A stretch of 64,000 nt of DNA from Bradyrhizobium prioriisuperbiae (GTDB lineage Bacteria > Pseudomonadota > Alphaproteobacteria > Rhizobiales > Xanthobacteraceae). The position numbers and the translations under genes are program-made. The notes beneath the pieces are model-generated. The model made no database searches, was not told where the DNA came from, and saw only the letters and a program-made list of their open reading frames with translations. Each line of letters starts with the position of its first letter. Within the stretch, counting starts at the first letter, position 1. This document shows, one piece after another, positions 8,501 through 17,128 of the stretch. The DNA lies in assembly GCF_032397745.1 (NCBI RefSeq), contig NZ_CP135921.1, positions 5,258,501 to 5,322,500 of the forward strand. Reading direction: 5' to 3'.

Positions 8501-10191
8501 ATTTGCATTTCGAAAGCACCGCGCTGGCGCTTCAAATTCCCTCGACCGACGGCATCGAAACCCACAGGGTGCTCAACCAGGCCCGCCCTTGCGTCGGATA
8601 CAACGCATTCACCGGTGATGTTGCGCTTCGCGAGCTTGTGGCGGGGCATGCTCCGTGGGTCATCCCGAACGCGGCCGGCCTTGGCGCGCTCGTCGGCGAC
8701 GAGCAGGTCCAGGAGCTCGCAAGGCTGGCGAACGAACATAGTCCGCAGCTTCGCACCCACGATCGTTTCGGCAATCGTCTCGACTGGGTCGAGTTTCATC
8801 CGGCTTGGCATCAGCTCATGGCCCTGGCATTCGGTCACGGCGTTGCCGGCCTCGCCTGGACGACGCGCGAGCCGTCCGGCCACTTCGCCCGAGCGGTGCT
8901 GAGCTATCTCTGGAATCAGGTTGAAAACGGCACAGGTTGTCCGACCGGAATGGCTTACGCGGCCTGCGCCGGCTTCGCCGGCCGTCCGGAGTTCGCGCTG
9001 TGGCGGGACAAGACGCTGTCGGGTGTCTACGACCCGCGCCGATTGCCGCTGCCGGAGAAAACCGGGGCCGTGATCGGCTACGCGATGACCGAGAAGCAGG
9101 GCGGCTCCGACCTGCGCCAGACACAGACGACGGCCAACTTCCTCGGCAGCGAAAACGGCGCGCAGATCTATGCCGTCACCGGCCACAAATGGTTCTTCTC
9201 GGTGCCGACATCCGACGGCTTCTACACGCTGGCCCAGACCACATCCGGCGTCAGCTGCCTTTTCGTTCCGCGTTTCCTGCCGGATGGCGGCCTCAACCGC
9301 GTCCTGGTGCAGCGTCTGAAAGACAAGTGCGGAAACCGCTCCAACGCGTCGAGCGAGGTGGAGTTCAACAAGACGTGGGCGATGCTGGTCGGCGAGGAAG
9401 GGCGCGGCATCCGCGAAATCCTGTCGCATGCGCATCTCACGCGCCTCGACTTCGCGGTCGGCTCGGCCGGGTTGATGCGTCAGGCGCTGACGCTGGCGAT
9501 CGGCCACGCCTCGACGCGTGACGGCTTCGGGCGTCGGATGGCCGATCTGCCGATGCAAACCAACGTGCTGGCCGATCTGGCGCTGGAGAGCGAAGCGGCG
9601 ATGTTGTCCGCGCTGAGGATCGCGCAAGCCACCGACAGCATGGAGTCGGACGACCACGAGCGCCTGCTTGCGCGTGTCGCAACGCCCATCGTCAAATACT
9701 GGAATTGTCAGCGCGCGGCCTATTTCGTCTACGAAGCGCTGCAGGTGCACGGTGGAAACGGGTTCATCATGGAGAATCCGATCGCGCGGCTCTACCGTGA
9801 GTCCCCCCTCAACTCGATCTGGGAAGGCACCACCAACATGATGTGTCTGGACGTGCTGCGGGCGCTGAGCCGCGAAAAGGGATCGCGCGACGTCTTTTTG
9901 GATGAGGTCTCCCGGCAGGGAACGGCGAATGCCGCGCATGCGGCGTTCCTGTCCGGCCTGCGCGACGATCTCGGCGCCGGCGTCGTCGAGGAAGGAAATG
10001 CGCGCGCGGTCGTGACGCGCATGGCGCTGGCCCTGCAGGCGAGCGAGATGCTCAAGCACAGTCCGGGCGCCGTCGCGCAGCGTTTCGTCGAGTCGCGCCT
10101 GGGCGGCCGGCACGCCGGAATCATCGGCACGCTTCCGACCGGCGGCGATCTCCGCGACATCGTCGCCCGTGCGTCAGTCACCGCAATCTGA
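8497..10191 (+). CDS. AidB-like acyl-CoA dehydrogenase
   Basis: A 564-residue flavoprotein, slightly longer than E. coli AidB (about 541). It carries the AidB N-terminal extension and the acyl-CoA dehydrogenase core, with FAD-binding motif YAMTEKQGGSDLRQT and a C-terminal segment LQVHGGNGFIMENPIARLY followed by SIWEGTTNMM. AidB in E. coli belongs to the alkylation response, but AidB-like proteins in alphaproteobacteria often sit with fatty-acid or acyl-CoA genes, as here. The start overlaps the TetR stop by 4 bp. It is notable that a separate alkylation-repair operon lies 3.5 kb downstream on the other strand. Confidence 0.87.
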   Translation: MNLHFESTALALQIPSTDGIETHRVLNQARPCVGYNAFTGDVALRELVAGHAPWVIPNAAGLGALVGDEQVQELARLANEHSPQLRTHDRFGNRLDWVEFHPAWHQLMALAFGHGVAGLAWTTREPSGHFARAVLSYLWNQVENGTGCPTGMAYAACAGFAGRPEFALWRDKTLSGVYDPRRLPLPEKTGAVIGYAMTEKQGGSDLRQTQTTANFLGSENGAQIYAVTGHKWFFSVPTSDGFYTLAQTTSGVSCLFVPRFLPDGGLNRVLVQRLKDKCGNRSNASSEVEFNKTWAMLVGEEGRGIREILSHAHLTRLDFAVGSAGLMRQALTLAIGHASTRDGFGRRMADLPMQTNVLADLALESEAAMLSALRIAQATDSMESDDHERLLARVATPIVKYWNCQRAAYFVYEALQVHGGNGFIMENPIARLYRESPLNSIWEGTTNMMCLDVLRALSREKGSRDVFLDEVSRQGTANAAHAAFLSGLRDDLGAGVVEEGNARAVVTRMALALQASEMLKHSPGAVAQRFVESRLGGRHAGIIGTLPTGGDLRDIVARASVTAI

Positions 10192-10201
10192 GGAGCTTGA
10201 G

Positions 10202-11047
10202 TTGGACAGCCAGGAAAGACTTGTTTCGGTTGAGGGCGTCAAGGCCGCCGTGTCTGCCGAGGAATGGCAAACGCGTGTCGATCTTGCCGCGTGCTACCGC
10301 CTGATCTCGGCGTACGGCATGTCCGACCTGATCTACAACCACATCAGCGCGCGTATCCCGGGGCAGGGCGAGACCTATCTGATCAATCCCTACGGGATGC
10401 TGTACGACGAGATCACGGCCTCGAGCCTGGTGAAGATCGACGTTGAGGGGCATACGCTGCTGCAGCCGGACCACGGCTACAACGTCAATGTCGCGGGATT
10501 CTATCTGCACGCCCCGATCCACAAGGTCCGTCCGGATGTCCAGTGCATCATCCACACCCACACGAGGGCCGGCACCGCGGTGAGCGGATTGAAGGAAGGC
10601 CTGCTGCCGTTGTCGCAAACGGCGATGCGGTTCCACGGCCGGGTCGCCTATCACGACTTCGAGGGGCCGGCGATCAGCGGCGAGGAATGCGATCGTGTCG
10701 TCAGCGACCTCGGCGCCCACGACGTTCTGTTCCTGCGCAACCATGGCCTTCTGGCGTGCGGCCGCACCATCCCGCAGGCCTTCAACGCGATGTACTGGCT
10801 GGAGAATGCCTGCCGCATCCAGGTCGACCTGCTCGGCTGCAATCGACCGCTCTATCACCCGACCGAGCAGGCGATCGGCAACACCGTGACATGTTTTGCG
10901 GGCACGGAGATCACGCTGGCCAACGAAGCGCGGACCAACCCGGTGCTGAACGAAGACGCGCGCGTGGACAAGGGCGGCTATGGCGAGCTTGAATGGGCGG
11001 CGTTGCTGCGCAAGCTCGACAGATCAGATTCCTCTTACCGGAGCTGA
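10202..11047 (+). CDS. Class II aldolase/adducin family protein
   Basis: A 281-residue protein with the class II aldolase/adducin fold. Zinc-binding histidines are visible at His118 and His120 in IIHTHTRAG, with a downstream LRNHGLLACG motif that supplies the third ligand. A TTG start at 10202 is proposed because AGGAG lies 6-10 bp upstream; GTG at 10169 is an alternative that would overlap the previous gene. Members cleave sugar phosphates or decarboxylate small acids, and the substrate here is unknown. It lies between an acyl-CoA dehydrogenase and a Rossmann dehydrogenase in one operon. Confidence 0.85.
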   Translation: MDSQERLVSVEGVKAAVSAEEWQTRVDLAACYRLISAYGMSDLIYNHISARIPGQGETYLINPYGMLYDEITASSLVKIDVEGHTLLQPDHGYNVNVAGFYLHAPIHKVRPDVQCIIHTHTRAGTAVSGLKEGLLPLSQTAMRFHGRVAYHDFEGPAISGEECDRVVSDLGAHDVLFLRNHGLLACGRTIPQAFNAMYWLENACRIQVDLLGCNRPLYHPTEQAIGNTVTCFAGTEITLANEARTNPVLNEDARVDKGGYGELEWAALLRKLDRSDSSYRS

Positions 11048-11049
11048 AC

Positions 11050-11946
11050 GTGACGGAACGTGAGACATTCGGCTTCGTCGGATGCGGCCGTGTCGGCCGC
11101 ACCCTGGCGCAGGCCTTCGCAAACGCGGGCCAAACGGTCACCGCGGCCTGGAGCCGGCGTGCAGCGGACGCCGAGACGATGGTCGGCGAGGTCCCCGGGT
11201 TGCGGGCACTGCCCAGCGCCCAGGCCGTGGCGGACGCCTGCGATGTCGTCTGGATCACGGTCTCCGATGACGCGATCGCCCCGGTTTCGGACGGCATCGT
11301 CTGGTCTGCGCACCACAAGGTGATCCATTGCAGCGGTGCGACCGAAGTGGGGGCGCTGGCGGCGGCGAAGAAGGCCGGCGCCGCGATCGGCGGCTTTCAT
11401 CCGCTGCAGATGTTCACCAATCCCGCCGTCGCGCTCAAGGGGCTGCCCGGCTGCACGGTGGGCATCGAAGCGGAGCCCGCCCTGTACGAGAGCTTGAACC
11501 GGCTGGCCCTGGACATCGGCTGCACGCCGGTGCAGGTCCCACCCGGCGACCGCGCGCTCTATCACGCGTCGGCATACTATGTGGGCCCGTTCCTGATTGC
11601 GTTGCTGGCCGAAGGCGTGGCGCTCTGGCAGACGTTCGGCGTCGGCGAGAAGGACGCGCTGAACGCGCTGCTGCCATTGCTGTCGGGCACGCTGTCCGCC
11701 GTCGACCATGGCGGCCTGGCCCAGGGCATGGGCGGGTGCGTCGCACGGGGCGACGTCGGCACCGTGCGCAAGCATATCGCTGCCATGGATCAGTTCGATC
11801 ACGACGCCGGCAAGCTCTATCGCATGCTGGCGGAACGCACGATTCCGCTGGGCCTGAAGCGCGGCACGCTCAATCCACAGGCGGCCGAAGCGATCCGCCA
11901 GGCGCTCGGTTCCGGCAACACCATCCAGGCATCAGCTGCAGAATGA
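11050..11946 (+). CDS. Rossmann-fold dehydrogenase with DUF2520 domain
   Basis: About 298 residues from a GTG start at 11050, supported by GGAG at 11039-11042. The N-terminal NAD(P)-binding motif is GFVGCGRVGRTLA, followed by the beta-strand end VWITVSDDAI. The C-terminal half resembles the DUF2520 helical domain found after 6-phosphogluconate dehydrogenase-like Rossmann folds (HASAYYVGPFLIALL). The exact substrate is unknown. It is translationally linked to the upstream aldolase and overlaps the acyl-CoA synthetase start by 4 bp. Confidence 0.83.
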   Translation: MTERETFGFVGCGRVGRTLAQAFANAGQTVTAAWSRRAADAETMVGEVPGLRALPSAQAVADACDVVWITVSDDAIAPVSDGIVWSAHHKVIHCSGATEVGALAAAKKAGAAIGGFHPLQMFTNPAVALKGLPGCTVGIEAEPALYESLNRLALDIGCTPVQVPPGDRALYHASAYYVGPFLIALLAEGVALWQTFGVGEKDALNALLPLLSGTLSAVDHGGLAQGMGGCVARGDVGTVRKHIAAMDQFDHDAGKLYRMLAERTIPLGLKRGTLNPQAAEAIRQALGSGNTIQASAAE

Positions 11947-13575
11947 GCGACATCTTCGGGTTGATGCAAGACAAGCAGCTGATGATCAGCGACTTCATCG
12001 GCTACGCTCAAAAGTACCATCCGGGCCGCGAGATCGTGTCCCGCGACGAGGACGGGAGAACGCATCGCTATACTTACGGCGAGGCCGGGCCACGCGCCCG
12101 CAAGCTCTCTAGCGCGCTGCTGCAGGCCGGCGTGAAGCGCGGCGATCGCATTGCCACGCTTGCGATGAATGGTTACCGGCACTTCGAACTGTTTTACGGC
12201 GTGTCGGGGATCGGGGCCGTCCTGCATACGGTCAATCCCCGTCTTTTCGAGGAGCAGCTCGTCTACATCCTCGAACACGCGCAATCCAGGATGCTGTTCG
12301 TCGATCCTGCGTTCGTCCCGCTTGCGCGCAGGCTGATGCCGCGCCTGCCGGCGATCGAGCGCGTCGTGATCCTCGCGGATCACGGCATGGACGATTGGGA
12401 ATCGTATGAGAGCTTCATCGCGCAGGGCGATGCGCGCTACCGCTGGCCTGTCTTCGACGAACGCAGCGCATCGTCGCTGTGCTACACCTCGGGAACCACC
12501 GGCAATCCAAAAGGCGTGCTGTACAGCCATCGTTCCACCGTGCTGCATGCCCTGGCCGCGGCACAACGCTCCGCCATGGGGTCTCGCGGCCGACGACGTG
12601 ATCATGCCGCTCGCCCCGATGTTTCATGCCAACGCGTGGAGCACGCCGTATCTGGCCCCGATGGTCGGCGCCAAGCTGGTCCTTCCCGGCCCCCGTCTCG
12701 ACGGCAAGAGCGTGCAGTCTCTGATCGCTGCGGAGGGCGCGACGTTTACTGTCGCCGTGCCGACGGTGTTCACGATGCTTTTCGAGTATCTCGATGCGTC
12801 CGGCAGCCGCATCGACAGCCTGAAGCGCGCGGTGATCGGCGGCTCCCCGGTGCCGCCCTCGATGATCGAGCGGCTCGCAAGTCTCTATGGCTGTGCCGTT
12901 CTGCAGGTCTGGGGCATGACGGAAACCAGTCCGCTGGGTACGATGTGCACGCCGACGCCGGCTTTGGATGAGCTCCCTGCGGACGACCGGCGCAGCAAGC
13001 TGCAGACGGCCGGTCGGGTGCAGTACGGCATGGAGTTGAAGATCGTCGGTCCGAACCGTGAGCGTCTGTCCCACGATGGCAAAAGTTCCGGTGACCTCTG
13101 GGTGCGGAGCGGTTGGGCGGCCAAAGGCTATTTCCGCGACGAAACGTCCAGGCTCGATGCCGATGGATGGTTTCCGACCGGCGATGTCGCCACCATCGAC
13201 GACATCGGCTACATGCGGATCACCGATCGGACAAAGGATGTCATCAAGTCTGGCGGAGAGTGGATCAGCTCCGTCGACGTCGAGAGCGCCGTCTACGCGC
13301 ATCCCGCAGTGAAGATGGCGGCTGTCGTCGCTGCCGCACACCCGAAGTGGGAAGAGCGGCCGGTCCTGATCGTCGTGCTCAAGGAGAGCCAGCTCCTGAA
13401 CGAAACCGATTTGATCGATTTTCTGCGGCCGCGAATGGCGCGCTGGTGGTTGCCCGATCGCGTGGTCTTTGTGCCCGAGATGCCGATGACGGCCACCGGC
13501 AAGATTCGCAAGACGGTTCTGCGGGAGACGTATCGCGAGATCCTGCAGTCTCACGCGGTTGGGTCGCCGGCGTGA
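11943..13575 (+). pseudogene. Acyl-CoA synthetase (AMP-forming) interrupted by a +1 frameshift
   Basis: The first frame (from ATG 11943) encodes the ANL-family N-terminal domain including the P-loop YTSGTTGNPKG. At a run of four G (12578-12581) the frame changes. The rest of the enzyme follows in the next frame from LAADDVIMPLAPMFHANAW, through VWGMTETSPLG and GDVATIDDIGY, to the C-terminal catalytic Lys region TATGKIRKTVL, ending at 13575. Removing one G restores a normal protein of 543 residues. All catalytic motifs are intact, so this is either a very recent mutation or a homopolymer sequencing error. It is the last gene of the TetR operon and would activate a fatty or aromatic acid with CoA. 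Confidence 0.87.
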
Positions 13576-13591
13576 CGGTCAGGTCGCAGCC

Positions 13592-14245
13592 TTACCCCGC
13601 CTTGCGAAACGTCAGGTTGATGCGCTGACGGCCGAGCAGAGGGTGATCGCCGTCCGCGAGCGGCAGCACGCCGTGGTAGGCGAGGCGAGCCGGGCCGCCC
13701 CAGACCACCACATCGCCATGGATCAGCTTGATACGCTGCTGCTTGTCGCCGCGCGCCAATCCGCCGAACAGGAAAGTCGCCGGCAGGCCCAGTGAGACCG
13801 AAACAATTGGCGCGTCGTAATTGCGCTCGTCCTTGTCCTGGTGCAGCGACAGCTTGGCGCCGGGTTCATAGCGGTTGATCAGGCAGGCCTCCGGAGCGAA
13901 GCCGGCAAAGCCAACGGTCGCGGCGGCCTTGGCCGCAAGCGTGGCAAAGACCTCGGGCATGGGTGGCCAAGGCAAGCGGGTCTCCGGATCGATTGGATCG
14001 TAGCGATACCCGCTGCGATCGCTGACCCAGCCGAGCCGGCCGCAATTGGTCATGGCGACCGACATGCGATAGCCGCCCGGCGTGATCAGATGACGGAATG
14101 GCGCCCTGGCGGTGACGTCCCGCACTGCCACGAGCAGCGAGGCCTCGTGGGCCAGTGCGAAGCCGCCCAGCACCATCGCGCCATCAGCGAGCCGCAGGTC
14201 GCGCGGCTCGCTCTCGAACAGATCGTCCATCGTCTTTTGCATCAT
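13592..14245 (-). CDS. alkB: Alkylated-DNA repair dioxygenase AlkB
   Basis: A 217-residue Fe(II)/2-oxoglutarate dioxygenase that reverses 1-methyladenine and 3-methylcytosine damage. Iron ligands His135, Asp137 and His191 and 2-oxoglutarate-binding Arg208 and Arg214 match the E. coli AlkB set (131/133/187, 204/210) with a constant offset of four, so the enzyme should be active. The substrate-loop motif NCGRLGW is present. It is the last gene of a minus-strand operon with ogt and an Oxygenase-NA protein. Its start directly abuts the stop of the preceding gene. Confidence 0.95.
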   Translation of the reverse strand: MMQKTMDDLFESEPRDLRLADGAMVLGGFALAHEASLLVAVRDVTARAPFRHLITPGGYRMSVAMTNCGRLGWVSDRSGYRYDPIDPETRLPWPPMPEVFATLAAKAAATVGFAGFAPEACLINRYEPGAKLSLHQDKDERNYDAPIVSVSLGLPATFLFGGLARGDKQQRIKLIHGDVVVWGGPARLAYHGVLPLADGDHPLLGRQRINLTFRKAG

Positions 14246-15013
14246 CTATTTGGCATCGTGGAAAATGATGCCGACAGTATGACGATGGCCGGAGCGGACG
14301 CGGCTGACGCCGTGACGCAGGTTGACGCGATAGACCCCGCGCGTTCCAGTTCTTCGAGAGGATTGCACCGGCCGGTTATGCACGGCGAACACCACCGCAT
14401 CGCCCTGCCGCAGGGGGACGACCTCGGCGCGGGACTGCATCCGTGGCCGCTGTTCGGTCAGCACGAACTCGCCGCCGGTGAAATCCCGGCCCGGCTCCGA
14501 CAGCAGGATGGCCACCTGCAGCGGGAACACATGCTCGCCATAGAGATCCTGATGCAGGCAGTTGTAGTCGTCGGCGCCATATTGCAGCAGCAACGGCGTC
14601 GGGCGGGTCTGGCCGGCCTGATGGCAGCGCTTGATGAAAGCTGCGTGGTCATCGGGATAGCGCGTATCGATGCCCATCGCCGCATTCCAGCGATTGGCAA
14701 TCGGCGCGAGGTGCGGATAGAGCGCGGTGCGCAGCGCACCGATCAGGTCGGGCAGGGGATAGGAGAAATACTTGTACTCGCCGCGGCCGAAGCCGTGCCG
14801 TCCCATCACGATGTGGCTGCGGAAGCCGTCGCCGTCATAGAGGCCGGCGATCCCCTGGCATTGCTCCGGCGTCAGCAATTTGTCGAACACCGCGAAGCCG
14901 TGTGCATCGAGTTGTCCCGCGATCTCCGGCCAGGCGATATCAGCGACGCCTGCGATATCTGTCCCAGCGAGCGATGGCGTCGCTCGCTGGGCTGCGGTCC
15001 GCGTGCCGGTCAT
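14246..15013 (-). CDS. 2-oxoglutarate/Fe(II) dioxygenase, Oxygenase-NA family (predicted DNA-damage enzyme)
   Basis: A 255-residue protein with a double-stranded beta-helix signature: His154 and Asp156 in NCLHQDLYGE, the GGEFVL strand, and a distal His in NLRHGVSRVRSG. It matches the family annotated in Pfam as Oxygenase-NA, predicted to act oxidatively on damaged nucleic acid. The substrate is, to my knowledge, not established. It overlaps ogt by 4 bp (ATGA) and adjoins alkB, which strongly supports a role in alkylation damage. The start at 15013 is fixed by this overlap. Confidence 0.85.
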   Translation of the reverse strand: MTGTRTAAQRATPSLAGTDIAGVADIAWPEIAGQLDAHGFAVFDKLLTPEQCQGIAGLYDGDGFRSHIVMGRHGFGRGEYKYFSYPLPDLIGALRTALYPHLAPIANRWNAAMGIDTRYPDDHAAFIKRCHQAGQTRPTPLLLQYGADDYNCLHQDLYGEHVFPLQVAILLSEPGRDFTGGEFVLTEQRPRMQSRAEVVPLRQGDAVVFAVHNRPVQSSRRTGTRGVYRVNLRHGVSRVRSGHRHTVGIIFHDAK

Positions 15014-15543
15014 ATCGCCGCCTCCCGCTGCAGCAGGCGGCGTTTGCGCTCAGAGCCCCAGCGATAGCCGGATAGGCTGCCGTCGCTCCGCACCACCCGA
15101 TGGCAGGGAATAGCGAGCGCGATCGGATTGGCGGCGCAGGCACCGGCGACCGCACGAACCGCGGCGGGCGAGCCGATACGCCGAGCGACGTCCGCGTAGC
15201 TTTGGGTGCGGCCGGCAGGGATCTTGCGCAGCGCCTGCCAAACCCGCCGCTGAAATGCGGTGCCCTGGATATCGAGCGGCAGATCTAGCTTTTGGTCGGG
15301 TGACTGCACGAAACGGGTCACGCGGGCGAGCAGAGCATCGCATGCCTTGCCGCCGCGCATCGGGTTGGCGTGAGGGAAGCGCCGTTGCAATTCCTTGACC
15401 ATCTCGGTCGGCTTGTCGCCGAGCAGGATCGCACAGATTCCCTTGTCGCTGGTTGCGACCAGCAGCGTCCCGAGCGCGCAGGCGCCTGTTGCGAATTCAA
15501 GATCGATTTTGGCGAACGTGTCGTCCTTCAGCATCTGGCCCAT
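15010..15543 (-). CDS. ogt: Methylated-DNA--protein-cysteine methyltransferase
   Basis: A 177-residue suicide repair protein that transfers the O6-methyl group of guanine to its own cysteine. The acceptor is Cys147 in the IPCHRV motif, and RAVAGACAANP gives the conserved DNA-binding and Asn-hinge region. The start at 15543 was chosen because AGGAG sits 6-10 bp upstream. It is the first gene of the ogt / Oxygenase-NA / alkB operon. It resembles the C-terminal half of Ada; the AraC-type and Cys4 sensor domains of Ada are absent, so this operon lacks a built-in Ada activator. Confidence 0.92.
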   Translation of the reverse strand: MGQMLKDDTFAKIDLEFATGACALGTLLVATSDKGICAILLGDKPTEMVKELQRRFPHANPMRGGKACDALLARVTRFVQSPDQKLDLPLDIQGTAFQRRVWQALRKIPAGRTQSYADVARRIGSPAAVRAVAGACAANPIALAIPCHRVVRSDGSLSGYRWGSERKRRLLQREAAI

Positions 15544-15626
15544 GATGTGCTCCTGTTCATATCGTGAGCACAGCATGGACCTGGAGCTTGGCTGGGCTCC
15601 ACCCGATTTCCGACGAATTGCGCCGC

Positions 15627-16937
15627 TTAACTCGCCGGCCGTCCTACGCTTTCATACGTAAATCCGTGCTCTGCCATCTCGTCTGCGCGGTAGATGTTGC
15701 GCAGGTCGACGATGATCGGCTGCGCCATTTCCTGCTTCAGCCGTTGCAGATCCAGGGCGCGGAACTGCTCCCACTCGGTGACGATCACCAGCGCATCGGC
15801 TTTCGCCGCGCAGGCGTATGGGCTGTCACAGTAGGTGATGTCAGGCAGTTCGTGCCTGGCCTGCTCCATGCCGACCGGATCATAGGCCTGAACCTTGGCG
15901 CCGAGGTCCTTCAGCGCGGTGATCAGCGGGATCGACGGCGCCTCACGCATGTCGTCGGTGTTCGGCTTGAAGGTCAGGCCGAGCACGCCGATGGTCCTGC
16001 CACGCAGGTTGCCGCCGAGCGCGGCCGAGACCTTGCGCGCCATCGCGCGCTTGCGGGTCTCGTTGACCGCGAGCACAGCTTCCACGATGCGCAGCGGGGC
16101 ATCGTAATCCTGTGCGGTTTTTACCAGCGCGCGGGTGTCCTTGGGAAAGCAGGACCCGCCGAAGCCGGGGCCGGCATGGAGAAATTTGGCGCCGATGCGA
16201 TTATCGAGGCCGATGCCGCGCGCCACGTCCTGCACGTCGGCGCCGGTTCGTTCCGCGAGATCCGCGATCTCGTTGATGAAGGTGATCTTGGTGGCGAGAA
16301 AGGCATTGGCCGCATACTTGATCAACTCGGCGGTGCGTCGCCCGGTGTACATGATCGGCGCCTGATTGAGATAGAGCGGGCGGTAGATCTCCGCGATCAC
16401 CTTGCGTGCGCGCTCGTCCTCGGTGCCGACCACGATGCGGTCGGGATGCTTGAAGTCCTGGATCGCGGCGCCCTCCCGCAGGAATTCCGGGTTGGACGCC
16501 ACCGCCACGTCGGCCTTCGGATTGGCCTCGGCCATGATGCGCTCGACATCGTCGCCGGTGCCCACCGGCACCGTCGATTTGGTGATGATGACGGTGAAAT
16601 TCTTGACGTTTTCGGCGATCTCGCGCGCTGCGGCGTGGACGTAGCTGAGGTCGGCATGGCCATCGCCGCGCCGCGACGGGGTGCCGACCGCAATGAATAC
16701 GGCGTCGGCCGCCGCTACCGCATCGCGCAGATCCAGGCTGAAATCGAGCCGGCCGGCGGCGATGTTGTTGGCGACCAGCGCGTTGAGCCCGGGCTCATAG
16801 ATCGGGATCTCGCCCCGCTGCAGGGCGATGATCTTGCCTGCATCCTTGTCGATGCAAGTGACGTGATGGCCGAAATCGGCGAAGCAGGCGCCCGACACCA
16901 GCCCCACATATCCCGTTCCGATCATTGCGATGCGCAT
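15627..16937 (-). CDS. ugd: UDP-glucose 6-dehydrogenase
   Basis: A 436-residue cytoplasmic enzyme that oxidises UDP-glucose to UDP-glucuronate with two NAD+. The N-terminal GTGYVGLVSG is the NAD-binding loop. Catalytic Cys263 lies in GGSCFPKD and Lys207 in the ELIKYAANAFLA helix; the UDP-binding domain follows (GLTFKPNTDDMREAP). Length is normal for the bacterial family. It supplies glucuronate for surface polysaccharide, in keeping with the glycan genes to the right, although it stands 7.5 kb from galE. It is transcribed separately from ogt (83-bp gap). Confidence 0.95.
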   Translation of the reverse strand: MRIAMIGTGYVGLVSGACFADFGHHVTCIDKDAGKIIALQRGEIPIYEPGLNALVANNIAAGRLDFSLDLRDAVAAADAVFIAVGTPSRRGDGHADLSYVHAAAREIAENVKNFTVIITKSTVPVGTGDDVERIMAEANPKADVAVASNPEFLREGAAIQDFKHPDRIVVGTEDERARKVIAEIYRPLYLNQAPIMYTGRRTAELIKYAANAFLATKITFINEIADLAERTGADVQDVARGIGLDNRIGAKFLHAGPGFGGSCFPKDTRALVKTAQDYDAPLRIVEAVLAVNETRKRAMARKVSAALGGNLRGRTIGVLGLTFKPNTDDMREAPSIPLITALKDLGAKVQAYDPVGMEQARHELPDITYCDSPYACAAKADALVIVTEWEQFRALDLQRLKQEMAQPIIVDLRNIYRADEMAEHGFTYESVGRPAS

Positions 16938-17128
16938 GCTTGTCTTTCCAGGTCCGTTACCAAGTCTGTTGTCCGTTTGGACGATGTCAGCGAGTCAGGG
17001 CCTTCTACCAGTCGTGATGTGGCTTGATGATGTCAGAGCAGGCCCGGATTCTGCTCGATGGGGGCTTCATGGTAGGTGAGTCCTGTGATTCATTTGCGAA
17101 CAGCTGATGTGCGGGATTCCACGCGGCG

